Position numbers and translations under genes: made by a program
Shown here: positions 15,936 through 25,464 of the stretch, piece by piece
Position numbering within the stretch: the stretch's first letter is position 1
Layout: every line of letters starts with the position of its first letter
NCBI GenBank assembly: GCA_046351415.1
Contig: JAXLYO010000002.1
Span: 620,001 to 684,000, forward strand
Reading direction: 5' to 3'
Length of the DNA stretch: 64,000 nt
Source of the DNA: JABFRG01 sp046351415
GTDB lineage: Bacteria; Myxococcota_A; Polyangia; Polyangiales; Polyangiaceae
The notes under the pieces: generated by a model
What the model was told of the DNA's origin: nothing
The model's database searches: none
The model's input: only the letters and a program-made list of their open reading frames with translations

Positions 15936-16719
15936 ACGCGGTGATTTGACCATCCGGCCTGCGGTACGCGAACCCCGCAGAGGGACCGCCATCGAGATTG
16001 AGCGCGTCACGACACTTTTCCCCTGCGAGGTACTGCGCGAACTCCGCGAGCGTAGGTCCGTCGCCGCCTCGCGCGCCGCGCGCATAGACGAAACGCAGGC
16101 GATCGCCGCCGCTGCCGCCATCCGTGGCAGAGCCCTCGACGCAGAGAGCGGTACGCTCCGTGTGCTTGCCGTCGTCGCGAGTCACGTTGCGTTCGCCGGA
16201 GACGATGAGCCGAGGCAAGCATTGTATGCCGAAACCATGTGCCGGAGGAGGCTTCGGCATGGAGAACTCTTCGACCGCGAACATCGACGCACGCCCGTCG
16301 ACGACGAGAAGGACCCCCCCCGTGCTTTTGCGAAAAGGCGAGAGGACCACGCCATCGGACATGGCGAGCCCAAGGGGTCGTTGTTCGGGATCGAAGAAGC
16401 CGCCGTTCACGATCGCGATCCCCTCTTTCGACGAAGCGAGCGCCCCTTCCAAGTCACGCGACATATGGAGGTCGATGACCTTGAGCGAGGTCTTCGTCAG
16501 ATCGAAGGAACGCGACTCGTACGTGTAGCCTCCCAGCGACCCGACCGCCTGCGGCTCACGTCCCCTTGCCGTGGTCGAACTCGCGCCTTCACCGGCGTTC
16601 GCCGAGGGTTGGGGATTCCGGGCGTCCCCCGGCGCCTCACGCGAACACCGGCAGGCCGGGGCGAGAGCCACCACGAGAAGCCCGATGGCGGAACGCGTGA
16701 TGACCTTCGCGACGTGCAC
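15886..16719 (-). CDS. Phosphodiester glycosidase-family lipoprotein (NAGPA/DUF2233)
   Basis: 277 residues. The signal peptide (MHVAKVITRSAIGLLVVALA) leads to Cys23 and a Ser/Ala/Gly-rich linker. The domain shows family features: AIVNGGFFDPEQRPLGLAMS (about 101-120) and the C-terminal ALNLDGGPSAGFAYR, in which NLDGG is the NAGPA core motif. Relatives cleave GlcNAc-1-phosphodiesters or related sugar phosphodiesters in cell-wall or exopolysaccharide turnover. The gene starts 9 bp after comEA on the same strand, so the two are probably co-transcribed. Confidence 0.85.
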   Translation of the reverse strand: MHVAKVITRSAIGLLVVALAPACRCSREAPGDARNPQPSANAGEGASSTTARGREPQAVGSLGGYTYESRSFDLTKTSLKVIDLHMSRDLEGALASSKEGIAIVNGGFFDPEQRPLGLAMSDGVVLSPFRKSTGGVLLVVDGRASMFAVEEFSMPKPPPAHGFGIQCLPRLIVSGERNVTRDDGKHTERTALCVEGSATDGGSGGDRLRFVYARGARGGDGPTLAEFAQYLAGEKCRDALNLDGGPSAGFAYRRPDGQITAFNPRGAVRHAIVAETR

Positions 16720-16728
16720 GCCAAAAAC

Positions 16729-17280
16729 TTATTCCGGCGGCGGGTCGACGCGCAAGAGAGGCCGGAGTCGCTGGAGCGTCTTTCGGCCGAGCCCTTTCAC
16801 CCGCAGGAGTTCATCGACGCTGCGAAAGCGGCCGAGCCTAGCGCGGAGCGCCAAGATGGCGTCGGCTCGCTTCGGACCAATGCCGGGCAAACGCCTCAGG
16901 TCCTGAGCCGTGGCCGTGTTGAGAACCACGATAGAGGCCCCGGCGTCTCCCTGGGTCGCGGAAGGCGCACTCGGAGTCGACGCGGCCGGAAGGGCTGTTG
17001 CGATGCCCCCCGCACTCGGCGCTGCCGCCGCCTGCATCGTCACCATCACCTCGGGCGTGCCAGCATCGGAACTCGAACTCGGGACGAAGGCGAGCGCCGG
17101 TGGAGGACGAGTGGCCGCGCCCACCAAGAAGAGCCCGCACAGGGCCGCCACCACTCCGAGCACCTTCAAGACGCCGGCGTAGCGACGAGCAAGGCCCACG
17201 AGCGTGACCCGCACGCTCGCAGACTTCGCCCTTCGCTCCCCACACCGCGGCCCTTCCGCCGTAGGGGGCAACCGCATCAC
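16729..17280 (-). CDS. comEA: ComEA-like helix-hairpin-helix DNA-binding protein
   Basis: 183 residues from GTG 17280. A membrane helix (VLKVLGVVAALCGLFLVGAA, about 38-57) is followed by an Ala/Ser/Pro linker and two helix-hairpin-helix motifs: LNTATAQDLRRLPGIGPKRA and VDELLRVKGLGRKTLQRL. This is the ComEA arrangement, in which a tethered periplasmic protein binds incoming double-stranded DNA during natural transformation. The gene overlaps the upstream 84-aa gene (GTGA) and precedes the glycosidase gene by 9 bp. The myxobacterial N-terminal region is longer than in classical ComEA. Confidence 0.85.
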   Translation of the reverse strand: MMRLPPTAEGPRCGERRAKSASVRVTLVGLARRYAGVLKVLGVVAALCGLFLVGAATRPPPALAFVPSSSSDAGTPEVMVTMQAAAAPSAGGIATALPAASTPSAPSATQGDAGASIVVLNTATAQDLRRLPGIGPKRADAILALRARLGRFRSVDELLRVKGLGRKTLQRLRPLLRVDPPPE

Positions 17281-17531
17281 GCGAGAGCTCCTCGCGGCTC
17301 TCGCTCGTCACGATAGTGGCCGCGCGAGGGCCGTTCACCGCGCTCTGCATCCTTCGGCTCGTAGTCTCGCACCTGCAAGCTACCGTTCACCGGCATGGCG
17401 TCGAGTTTCAGATTCAGGGACCCATCGGAATTGACGTACCCCACCCCAATGCGAACCCAAAAGCTCTTCTTCTCCTTGCCCGCTTCGCGTTCCACCACCG
17501 TGTAAACGATCTTCATCGTCTTCGTTTCCAT
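17277..17531 (-). CDS. 84-aa small conserved-type protein (KIVYTVVER...)
   Basis: 84 residues from ATG 17531, preceded by GAGGAC about 7 nt upstream; an open extension upstream has no codon character. The core KIVYTVVEREAGKEKKSFWVRIGVGYVNSDGSLNLKLDAMPVNGSLQVRDY describes a compact beta-rich fold. From memory, small proteins of this pattern occur across myxobacteria without assigned function. The C-terminal 25 residues are Arg/Glu-rich and likely disordered. The stop overlaps comEA. Confidence 0.75.
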   Translation of the reverse strand: METKTMKIVYTVVEREAGKEKKSFWVRIGVGYVNSDGSLNLKLDAMPVNGSLQVRDYEPKDAERGERPSRGHYRDEREPRGALA

Positions 17532-17770
17532 CGCACGTCCTCGTCGATTTGCGCTTCGATCGGTTTCGAAGGTCGCCCCATCGCCATTGCGCGGAACGTG
17601 CCAGGACGCCCCCTCATTGGATCCAACGGTTTTCGTACTCGGGCCGGTGTCGCATCGCAGCGGAACCGTGTCCCTGGCCACCACCCAGGCAAGCTCGCGT
17701 GCCGTACTTTTCGACGCGAGAATTCGCGGAGGACTTGCCGTTATGGAGGGGGCGTGGAAAGGTTACGGCC

Positions 17771-18856
17771 ATGGATGACCGTCGCCCCTCTCGTCGTGAA
17801 ATGCTTCGTCAATCTGCTGTCGGCGCCGTTGCGCTGGGTGTCGGCGGAACTGGCGTTCTCGGAGCCACGCTCGGTGGCGAGCGCGAAGCCTCGGCGGGTC
17901 AGAGCAAAGACGGAAGCATGGCTGCGTCCCCGCCCGCCGGCTTCGTGCCGTTCGCACGCCCGGGTCACGTGGTGAAGGTCACGAAGAAGGACTCGCTCCA
18001 AGCGAACCAGAAGTATCCAAAGCCGGAGGACGCAAAGGCCATGCTCACGCGCGTTCTCATGGAGCTCACGGGCAAGGGCGACCTCAAGACCGCCATCGCT
18101 CAGTTCGTTCATCCGAGCGACATCGTTTGCGTGAAGGTCAATGGCATCGCCGGCACCAATATGGGCACCAACAAGGAGCTCGTTCTTCCGTTCCTCGAAG
18201 GAATGATCGAATCCGGCGTGAAGCCAGAGAACATCACGGTGCTCGAGCAATACGGCGACTTCCTCGCCGGTACCCGCATCAATCAGGGCAACGTCCCGAA
18301 GGGCGTCAAGGTCACGACGCATAGCAACAAGGACGCCACCATGGGCGACCGCATGATCCCGGGCACTGGCACGACGACCAAGTTCGTACGCGCCCTCACC
18401 GAAGCGACCGCGGCCATCAACTTCGCCCTCGTGAAGGATCACTCCATTTGCGGCTACACGGGCGCACTCAAGAACATGACGCACGGCTGCAGCATCAACC
18501 CCCACGACTTCCACGCACACCATGCGAGCCCGCAAATCGCGATGATGTACGCCCAAGACGTCATCAAGTCGCGCGTCCGTCTCTGTATTGCAGACGCGTA
18601 CAAGGTCATGGCGCACGGCGGTCCGAAGTGGAAGTACGCCGATTACGTGAAGGTCCACGAGGCAGTCTACGCTTCGACCGACCCCGTCGCGATCGACGCC
18701 ATCGGCTGGGAAGTCGTGGAAGAGCACCGGAAGGGTTTCAACCTGAAGACCCTGACCGCCGAAGGCCGCCCGCCCGCCTACATCAAAGCCGCAGCCGATC
18801 TCGGCCTCGGTGTTGCCGAACGCTCCCAAATCACGTTGAAAGACGTCACGGTCTAG
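17771..18856 (+). CDS. Tat-exported DUF362-domain protein
   Basis: 361 residues from ATG 17771. The twin-arginine signal is SRREMLRQSAVGAVALG, near residues 7-23. The DUF362 core follows: VCVKVNGIAGTNMGTNKELV, then ITVLEQYGDFLAGTRI, NFALVKDHSICGYTGALKNM and SINPHDFHAH. DUF362 proteins often bind a cofactor or metal in anaerobic and respiratory settings, and some are fused to ferredoxin domains. No ferredoxin cysteine cluster is seen here. A 12-bp perfect palindrome (GCACTGCAGTGC, 18865-18876) lies just after the stop. The Tat signal suggests folding with a cofactor before export. Confidence 0.85.
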   Translation: MDDRRPSRREMLRQSAVGAVALGVGGTGVLGATLGGEREASAGQSKDGSMAASPPAGFVPFARPGHVVKVTKKDSLQANQKYPKPEDAKAMLTRVLMELTGKGDLKTAIAQFVHPSDIVCVKVNGIAGTNMGTNKELVLPFLEGMIESGVKPENITVLEQYGDFLAGTRINQGNVPKGVKVTTHSNKDATMGDRMIPGTGTTTKFVRALTEATAAINFALVKDHSICGYTGALKNMTHGCSINPHDFHAHHASPQIAMMYAQDVIKSRVRLCIADAYKVMAHGGPKWKYADYVKVHEAVYASTDPVAIDAIGWEVVEEHRKGFNLKTLTAEGRPPAYIKAAADLGLGVAERSQITLKDVTV

Positions 18857-18906
18857 GCGCGAGAAGCACTGCAGTGCGGTGAGCGAGCAGGTATGCTTGC
18901 GCCACC

Positions 18907-20549
18907 ATGCTGACGTCCCTGCCCTCGTTCACGAAACTCGAAGCCCATCAACGCGAGCTCCAAAGTACGCCCGTGCGCGCCCTCTTCGCAGGCGATGCGC
19001 AGCGTTTTGCGAAGCTCCACGTCGAAACGGGCAGTTGGCTCTTCGACTTCTCGAAGCAGCGGGTCACCGAAGAGACGCTGAAACTCTTCGAAGCGCTCGC
19101 CAAGGAAGCAGGCGTGGAGAAGGACCGCGACCGCATGTTCGGGGGCGAACTCTTCAACCTCACCGAGAAACGGGCCGTCTTGCACGTGGCGCTACGCAAT
19201 CGCAGTTCGAAGCCCGTCATCGCGGCTGCCGGCGGCAAGGACGTCATGCCCGAGGTACGTGCGGTGCTCGGCAAGATGCGCGCTCTCGTCGACAAGGTGC
19301 ATAGCGGCGCGTGGCGCGGCCACTCGGGCGAAACGATCACGGACGTCGTCAACATCGGCATCGGCGGCTCGGACCTCGGTCCGTACATGGTCACCGAGGC
19401 GCTCCGGCCGTACGCCCAAAAGGGGATCCGGGTCCATTTCGTCTCGAACGTCGACGGTACGCACCTTGCCGAGACTCTAAGGTCGCTTGACCCAGCGCGA
19501 ACGCTGTTCTGCATCGCTTCGAAGACGTTCACGACCCAGGAGACGATGACGAATGCCGAAAGCGCCAAGGCTTGGGTGCTGGCATCCGCGGGCTCGAAGG
19601 AAGGCGTCGCCGCAAAACATTTCGTTGCATCTGCAATCCTGCGAAGCCGTGAAGAAGTTCGGCATCGACGCAGCGAGCTTGTGTTCAGTTCCAGGGACCG
19701 GGTCGGCGGTCGGTTCTCGCTCGGTCCGCCATCGGACTGCCCATCGCGCTCGCCGTCGGCGTAGTTCAACTGAAGGCTGCTGGAGGCGCGCTTTGAACGA
19801 CGGTACCGCACAGCTCCATCTCCAGGCGTGCCGGTCTCCTTGGCGCTCTCGTCTGGAACTCGCAATTGTGGAACGCCCACTCGCTCGCGATCTTGCCCTA
19901 CGACCAGTCGATGCATCGCTTCGCCGCATATCTCCAACAGGGCGAAATGGAATCCAACGGGAAGAGCGTGGCACGAGACGGCACGCCCCTCCCCATCGGC
20001 TACGAGACCTGTCCGATAGTATGGGGCGAGCCTGGAACGAACGGACAGCACGCGTTCTACCAACTCATCCACCAAGGTACGCGCCTCGTCGCTTGCGATT
20101 TCATCGCCCCTTTGAAGTCGCACAACCCGCTTTCCGACCATCACGAGAAGCTCCTCTCGAATTGCTTCGCGCAGAGCGAGGCTTTGATGCGAGGCAAAAC
20201 CACGGAGGAGGCCTTCGCGGAGCTCGTGAAGAAGGGAATGCCCGAAAACGAAGCGCGGGCTCTCGCACCGTTCAAGACATTTCCCGGCAACCGCCCCTCT
20301 TCCACGTTCCTCACGAAGGAACTCACCCCTCGAAGCTTGGGTGAGCTCATTGCACTCTACGAGCACAAGATCTTCGTCCAGGGCGTGCTTTGGGACGTTC
20401 CGAGCTTCGATCAGTGGGGTGTCGAGCTCGGAAAGGAGCTCGCGGGTCGCATCCTCCCCGAACTGAAGGACGCCGCGAATGGCGCCCTTGACCACGATAG
20501 CTCCACCAACGCCCTCATCGGCCGGTACCGCGCCATTCGAAGCAGCTAG
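18907..20549 (+). pseudogene. pgi: Glucose-6-phosphate isomerase, broken by a cluster of indels
   Basis: Two long frames encode the N-terminal (18907 to about 19630) and C-terminal (about 19836 to 20549) parts of phosphoglucose isomerase. Family motifs include VVNIGIGGSDLGPYMVTEAL and, in the C-terminal part, LPYDQSMHRFAAYLQQ and MESNGKS. In between, every expected segment can be found but the reading frame keeps changing: EAVKKFGIDAA at 19643, VGGRFSL at 19702, SAIGLPIALAVG at 19725, RTAP at 19807 and LLGALVW from 19836. At least six small indels lie within about 210 bp. Either the gene is a very young pseudogene or this stretch was mis-sequenced. The frame 18907-19764 ends early at TAG. Confidence 0.85.
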
Positions 20550-20625
20550 GGAGGCGTCCTCCTTCACAGCCGCGCGGCTGAGATCTGCTTTGCGCTCTCA
20601 ACGGATTGGCGCGTAGAATGAGATC

Positions 20626-21522
20626 GTGCGTACGCGCGATCGGCAATCCGACCTCCAGACTCGTCCAGACGCCTGGCAATTGGAACAGCCTCCGCGGCCC
20701 AAGGAGTACGCATGCCTCGTGCAGCTCTACGGTCCCGACCTCGGAAAACGCTCCGAGATCGGCGGCGAGCCATTCACGATTGGTCGCTCCCCCAAGTGCG
20801 AACTCTCGATCGATCAGTCGAGCATCAGCCGCACCCACGCGCGCATTATCTGGGAGACCGAGGGTCACGTCGTCTCGGACCTCGGATCGACGAACGGGAC
20901 CTTCGTCAATGACGACCGGGTCGAGACCAAGAGCTTGAAGGATGGTGACCAGCTCCGCGTCGGCCGCGTCATCTTCAAGTACATGACGGGCGACCAGATC
21001 GAGCAAAGCTACCACGAGGCGATCTACCGCATGATGACGGTCGACGCGCTCACGGACGCGCACAATCGTCGCTACTTCGACGAGGCCATGACGCGCGAGT
21101 TCATTCGCGCAAAACGCTACAAGCGGCTCCTGTCGCTCATCATCGTCGACATCGATCATTTCAAGACCGTCAACGACAAGCACGGTCACTTGGTCGGAGA
21201 CGAGCTTCTTCGCAAAGTCGCGACCGTCGTCCGCGGCAGGCTCCGTCAGGGAGACATTTTCGCACGTATCGGAGGCGACGAGTTTGCTCTCATCTTGCCC
21301 GAGGCCAATCTCGAGTCCGCGCGGTCCGTCGCGCAGCGCGTACTCGACGCGGTTCGCGCGCTCTCCATCCAGGGTGACGATGGAGGCCCCTTACGCTGCT
21401 CTGCGAGCATCGGTTGCGCAGAGTGGAACGACGACATGGCGACGACCAGTGCACTCTACGATGCTGCCGACAAGAGCCTCTACGCCGCAAAACAGCGCGG
21501 CCGCGGCTGCGTCGGCCCATGA
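20626..21522 (+). CDS. FHA-GGDEF diguanylate cyclase
   Basis: 298 residues from GTG 20626. An FHA domain (about 33-115; GEPFTIGRSPKCELSI, SISRTHARI and DLGSTNGTFVN) binds phosphothreonine. A GGDEF domain (about 140-298) has a complete RIGGDEF active loop, DIDHFKTVNDKHGH, and an I-site RQGD five residues before GGDEF, so product inhibition by cyclic di-GMP is expected. The combination links Ser/Thr phosphorylation to second-messenger production. There is no membrane segment. The gene lies just after pgi and is followed 31 bp later by the HTH regulator. Confidence 0.92.
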   Translation: MRTRDRQSDLQTRPDAWQLEQPPRPKEYACLVQLYGPDLGKRSEIGGEPFTIGRSPKCELSIDQSSISRTHARIIWETEGHVVSDLGSTNGTFVNDDRVETKSLKDGDQLRVGRVIFKYMTGDQIEQSYHEAIYRMMTVDALTDAHNRRYFDEAMTREFIRAKRYKRLLSLIIVDIDHFKTVNDKHGHLVGDELLRKVATVVRGRLRQGDIFARIGGDEFALILPEANLESARSVAQRVLDAVRALSIQGDDGGPLRCSASIGCAEWNDDMATTSALYDAADKSLYAAKQRGRGCVGP

Positions 21523-21553
21523 CCCACGACCTCGCGACAAGAGAACCACACAG

Positions 21554-22480
21554 ATGCTCCCCTTCCAGCTCGAATTCGGACGTCCCTCGGCCCTCATGCG
21601 CATTCACTCGGTCGTCGACCGCCAGTTCGGCGTCTACCTGCTCCAATACGATGGCGTGACGTTCGATAACCGTTACTTGCCAACGAGCTGGCAGAAAGAC
21701 GACCGCTGGCATCTTGCAGCTTACATCTATCGCGGCGCACTAAGCGTAGGCTCGCAGCGCTTCGAAGAGGGTGACGCGTTCACCGCAGCGACCGACACCC
21801 TGGCGCCGAGCTTGAATCCGCAAGAGGTCGTTCGCACGCATGGTCCCTCGGCCATTCTCGCGCTTCGACTGCGGCCACCGTTTTTCAACGATACGTTTCG
21901 CGGATACCTCACGCGGCTTCCCAACGTGAAGAGCCTGCCGTGGGACGAGCTCAAGACGTCCGTCGAAGACCCCGCCAAGAACATGGATCGCCTTCCGGCT
22001 TCGTTCAATCGGGTCATCGACGGACTCCGTGCAGAAGGCGTACTCGACAAGACGGCGCCCTCACCGTTTTCCGGCTCGACGGGAACGGGGCGTGTGGTTT
22101 CGCGTATCGCGTCCACGGTATTTCCAACCCTCTCTCGCCTCGCGACGCGCCCGACGATGGTCGACCTCATTGCTCGCGCGCAGTTGACCGAGCGCCAGCT
22201 CCTACGCAACCTGCTGCGCGTTCAAGAAGACTTCGAGCTCTTCGACCGTGGTTGGCGACCGGCCATTCTTCGCTGGCGTGTGACTGCCGGTGCGCTGCTG
22301 CTTTCTTCGCCCGATGTCTCGTTGAGCGAGGCAGCTCGCCTCGCCGGCTATTCGAGCGTCAAAGCGATGGCGCGCGCATTCGCAGACTCGGGGCTCCCCT
22401 CCCCGAGCGAAGTTCGTGAGCGCATCGGCAAAGACCCCGTGCCAACGGCCCCTCCCACTGCGACCGAATCGCTTCTCTGA
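21554..22480 (+). CDS. AraC-type helix-turn-helix regulator-like protein
   Basis: 308 residues from ATG 21554. The N-terminal half (MLPFQLEFGRPSALMRIHSV... YGLLQY-type cupin-like strands) is unassigned. The C-terminal half contains SLSEAARLAGYSSVKAMARAFADSGLPSPSEVRE, which matches the second HTH of AraC proteins. The first helix pair is probably within LIARAQLTERQLLRNLL. A ligand is not evident. The gene is probably co-transcribed with the FHA-GGDEF gene upstream and ends 12 bp before the convergent serine hydrolase. Confidence 0.65.
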   Translation: MLPFQLEFGRPSALMRIHSVVDRQFGVYLLQYDGVTFDNRYLPTSWQKDDRWHLAAYIYRGALSVGSQRFEEGDAFTAATDTLAPSLNPQEVVRTHGPSAILALRLRPPFFNDTFRGYLTRLPNVKSLPWDELKTSVEDPAKNMDRLPASFNRVIDGLRAEGVLDKTAPSPFSGSTGTGRVVSRIASTVFPTLSRLATRPTMVDLIARAQLTERQLLRNLLRVQEDFELFDRGWRPAILRWRVTAGALLLSSPDVSLSEAARLAGYSSVKAMARAFADSGLPSPSEVRERIGKDPVPTAPPTATESLL

Positions 22481-22492
22481 CTTCCCTCCACG

Positions 22493-24592
22493 CTACTTGC
22501 GCCGCGAGCGCTCTGCCGGGATGAGTTCGTAGCGCTCCTGTCCGGGAATCTCGACGACGAGCCGTCGGTCCTTTGCATCGCCCACGAGAACCAGCGGAAG
22601 GCCGCTGAGCGGCGGACTCGAGATCACCGCACGCTGGCGTCCGTCTTTGGGCTTCATGGGAAGAACCCGAGCGCGCCACTCCCCGACGTCGATCATGACG
22701 CGCCCTCCCACGCGCGAGAGCTTCACGGAGCCGAGCTCCGGGTTCGTATAGGCCCCCAGCCACCCCCTCGACCAATCGAGCTTTGCAGCTTCGTCCAGTT
22801 CTGCGCGCTCTTCCGCTTGCTCACGTTGGAACTCGCCGAGAAGCAGCGGACGGTTCTTCGCGGTCACATCCTCGGCTCCGAAGAGGAGCGCCACCACTTT
22901 GTCGGTCACGTGCCTCGTCACCGAGTAGCGGCCGTCACCGTTTGCGAGGAAGGCGATGCCGAACTTCTTCTCCGGAACGAACGTAAGCTTCGAACGCATG
23001 CCGAGCACAGCGCCTCCGTGATCGAGAAAACGCAGACCACGGCTGAAACCTGCACCCCAACCGAGTCCGTAGTAAGTCTTGGGGCCAGCCGAGACGCGCT
23101 TTTCCCAGCGCTTCTTGACATTCGCAGCCGAGACCACGCGCGTCCCCGAAGCAGAAACACCTTCCTGCATTTCTTCGGCAACGTAGAGCCCGAGATCGTG
23201 CACGGTCGACCACACGGCGCCCGCGGGTGCGACGGGAATGACCATCTTCTCCCACGACAGCGGGAAGGGCTCGTTCTCCCCGAGCATGCTGCGCGCATGC
23301 GACGAAGCGCGATTCGCGCCTCGCACGCCCTCTGCGAAATCGGCGGTCGTTTGGGTCATGCCGAGGGGCGTGAAGATTTCGTTCTTCATGGCGTCCGCAT
23401 AGGCGGCGGACAGGTCCCCTTGCTTCTTGTACGTGGAGGCTGCAATGAATCCCGCCGCGGCCACGAGCTGGTTTTGATACTGGAACGTCTCGCCGAACTT
23501 GGTCGTGGGAGCGTATGCGTATACCTGTTTGAATACGTCCTCCGGTTTGACGTTCTGTTCGAAGATCATCGGCAAGTCCCGACGAGGAAGTCCCGTGCAC
23601 GCGCACACCAGGTCCTGCATGTGCATGCGCTTCTGGAGGGTCTCGTCAGCGAGGTGAAATGCTGGCCACGCATCGACCACGGGCGTATCCCAACCGAAGA
23701 GCCCGCGATCGACGGCTTTCGCCATGAGGAGCGTCGTCATGGATTTCGTCACCGAGCCGATGAGAAAGCGCGTGTCGGGAGTCACCTTTGCGGGCTTGCC
23801 TAGCTCGCGTACGCCGAAACCCTCTTCGAAGACGATCTTGCCGTTTTGAACGACGGACACTGCAAGCCCTGGAATGCCCGCCTCGGCGACGCTCTCCGCG
23901 ATGAAACGAGACAGCACTTTCGCGTCTTCGGATGAGAAGGACCTTGGTTCGACCTTCGAGAGGTCTTCCTCCTTTTGGATCGCTGCTGGAAGCTCGAGAC
24001 TGGCGGTAATTTGCTGCAGCTGCGCTTGCCGCTTCACGATGGCCTGCAAGTCACCATCGACGATGAAGGCGAGCGCATCCGACCCCTTCTGCTTTCCCTG
24101 CGCCTGCAAGATGCGACCACTCGCCGGATCGGTCTTGTATATCTGTGCAACGCGACTGTCGTAGCCGTTGCGTTCTTCGGGAGCATCGATCGTCCGCTCG
24201 ACCGGTGGGGCTCCTTCTTTGCGAATCGCGCTCCAGAGCTTTGCGATGGCTGCCGCACCACTTCCGGCTTGTGATCGTTCGGCAGTGACGAGGATGGCAT
24301 TTTCTGGATCGAACAACTTCACCTGCGGGCCCGGAAGGACACGCCACCCTGCCGGGACGAACAGCTCGAGCCCTTCGAGCACCGTAACCTGCCTATCTTC
24401 CGCAGAGACGGGCTCGACCGGAGCGACGGCGGCCGCCGTCGAAACCGCTGTCGCCGAAGGAACGGGAGGCGTCGCGGGCGCTGACGGTGGTTTCGGTGCC
24501 TCGCTGCTTCCGCCGCAGTTCGTGTGCGTGAGCGCCGCGAGCAAGGTCAGACTCGTGATGAAGACACCGGACTTCGCGCGTGTTTTCCCCAT
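22493..24592 (-). CDS. Class C beta-lactamase-like serine hydrolase lipoprotein
   Basis: 699 residues. The signal peptide ends at Cys26 (LTHTNC, an imperfect lipobox) and is followed by a Pro/Ala linker. Residues 65-205 form a separate, unassigned module with GLELFVPAGWRVL. The penicillin-recognition domain starts near 225: SVTK at 280-283 supplies the nucleophile Ser280, a Tyr-x-Asn occurs as FQYQNQ, and an HGG triad motif is in LDHGGAVLGM. A final beta-rich domain (about 600-699) ends ELIPAERSRRK. Relatives include D-amino-acid peptidases and esterases, so antibiotic hydrolysis should not be assumed. The gene follows map by 9 bp. Confidence 0.85.
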   Translation of the reverse strand: MGKTRAKSGVFITSLTLLAALTHTNCGGSSEAPKPPSAPATPPVPSATAVSTAAAVAPVEPVSAEDRQVTVLEGLELFVPAGWRVLPGPQVKLFDPENAILVTAERSQAGSGAAAIAKLWSAIRKEGAPPVERTIDAPEERNGYDSRVAQIYKTDPASGRILQAQGKQKGSDALAFIVDGDLQAIVKRQAQLQQITASLELPAAIQKEEDLSKVEPRSFSSEDAKVLSRFIAESVAEAGIPGLAVSVVQNGKIVFEEGFGVRELGKPAKVTPDTRFLIGSVTKSMTTLLMAKAVDRGLFGWDTPVVDAWPAFHLADETLQKRMHMQDLVCACTGLPRRDLPMIFEQNVKPEDVFKQVYAYAPTTKFGETFQYQNQLVAAAGFIAASTYKKQGDLSAAYADAMKNEIFTPLGMTQTTADFAEGVRGANRASSHARSMLGENEPFPLSWEKMVIPVAPAGAVWSTVHDLGLYVAEEMQEGVSASGTRVVSAANVKKRWEKRVSAGPKTYYGLGWGAGFSRGLRFLDHGGAVLGMRSKLTFVPEKKFGIAFLANGDGRYSVTRHVTDKVVALLFGAEDVTAKNRPLLLGEFQREQAEERAELDEAAKLDWSRGWLGAYTNPELGSVKLSRVGGRVMIDVGEWRARVLPMKPKDGRQRAVISSPPLSGLPLVLVGDAKDRRLVVEIPGQERYELIPAERSRRK

Positions 24593-24601
24593 GTCTTCTC
24601 G

Positions 24602-25411
24602 TTACAACGAGAAGCGCTCCGAAGGTGCGGGTTTGTCGAGAAGCGTCGTTATTTCGGCCCCCTCACGCGTGACGATCAACGTGTGTTCGAACTGCGCGGA
24701 GAGTTTTCCGTCGGCCGTCACGACGGTCCATCCGTCGGAAAGCATCCTCACGGCCGGGGTACCAAGGTTGATCATGGGCTCGATGGTAAGGGCCATGCCG
24801 GCGCGGAGGCGCATGCCAGAGCCTCGGGTCCCCACGTGCGAGACGTGGGGCGGTGCATGCATGCGTCGGCCGATTCCGTGCCCACCGAAGTCGCGTACGA
24901 CAGAGCATCCTTCGCTGCGCGCCAGCTCTTCGATGGCCGCTCCGATGTCACCGAGCCGCGCCCCTTCACGAACGACCGCGATCCCAGCGTCGCGCGCACG
25001 CCGGGCAACATCGACGACGTGGCGTGCGGCAGCCGAGGCTTCGCCAATGATGAACGTGGCCGATGTGTCGCCATGGAACCCGCTGAGCTCCGTCGTCACG
25101 TCGACATTGATGATGTCTCCTTCGCGGAGCACTACGTTCTTCGAGGGCATGCCGTGGCAAACGACGTGATTGACGCTCGTACACACCGCGTGCGGAAACC
25201 CTTCGTAGCCGAGCTGACTCGGTCTAGCGCCTTGGTCGGCCGTGTATTTCCGCACCCAGCGGTCGATGTCGGCAGTCGTGACGCCGGGGCGAAGCCTCTC
25301 GCCTACACGCTGAAGCGTTTCGGCGGCCGCGATTCCTGCGGCATGGAGCCGGACGATGTCGGAGCGGGAATGAATGTCGACGGACACCTGGGGAACATGC
25401 ACTTTTCGCAC
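24602..25411 (-). CDS. map: Methionine aminopeptidase, type I
   Basis: 269 residues from GTG 25411; a later in-frame GTG (four codons on) is an alternative. Metal ligands of MetAP are all visible: Asp in INVDVTTE, Asp in HGDTSATF, His in GGHGIGRRMH, Glu in TIEPM and Glu in FEHTLIV. The substrate-site His is in YEGFPHAVC. The enzyme removes N-terminal Met from nascent proteins. It heads a two-gene unit with the beta-lactamase-like lipoprotein and is divergent from the LysR-like gene across about 50 bp. Confidence 0.95.
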   Translation of the reverse strand: MRKVHVPQVSVDIHSRSDIVRLHAAGIAAAETLQRVGERLRPGVTTADIDRWVRKYTADQGARPSQLGYEGFPHAVCTSVNHVVCHGMPSKNVVLREGDIINVDVTTELSGFHGDTSATFIIGEASAAARHVVDVARRARDAGIAVVREGARLGDIGAAIEELARSEGCSVVRDFGGHGIGRRMHAPPHVSHVGTRGSGMRLRAGMALTIEPMINLGTPAVRMLSDGWTVVTADGKLSAQFEHTLIVTREGAEITTLLDKPAPSERFSL

Positions 25412-25464
25412 GCCGTGCGTCCAATACCTCTTTGATCTGGCGCAAGCGGCAGCGCGCCTCGGGC

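Noticed and set aside
15910..17316. A 468-codon plus-strand frame across the glycosidase and comEA genes
   Set aside because: The two minus-strand genes have clear family motifs, and the frame is a shadow.
17741..18829. A 362-codon minus-strand frame opposite the DUF362 gene
   Set aside because: The plus strand has a Tat signal and the DUF362 core; the opposite frame has no recognisable signal.
18865..18876. GCACTGCAGTGC palindrome between the DUF362 and pgi genes as a terminator
   Set aside because: No T-tract and only a restriction-site-like symmetry.
22493..24592. Antibiotic-resistance beta-lactamase
   Set aside because: The SxxK/YxN/HGG motifs fit the wider penicillin-recognition family, and the lipoprotein size and extra domains do not support a resistance enzyme.
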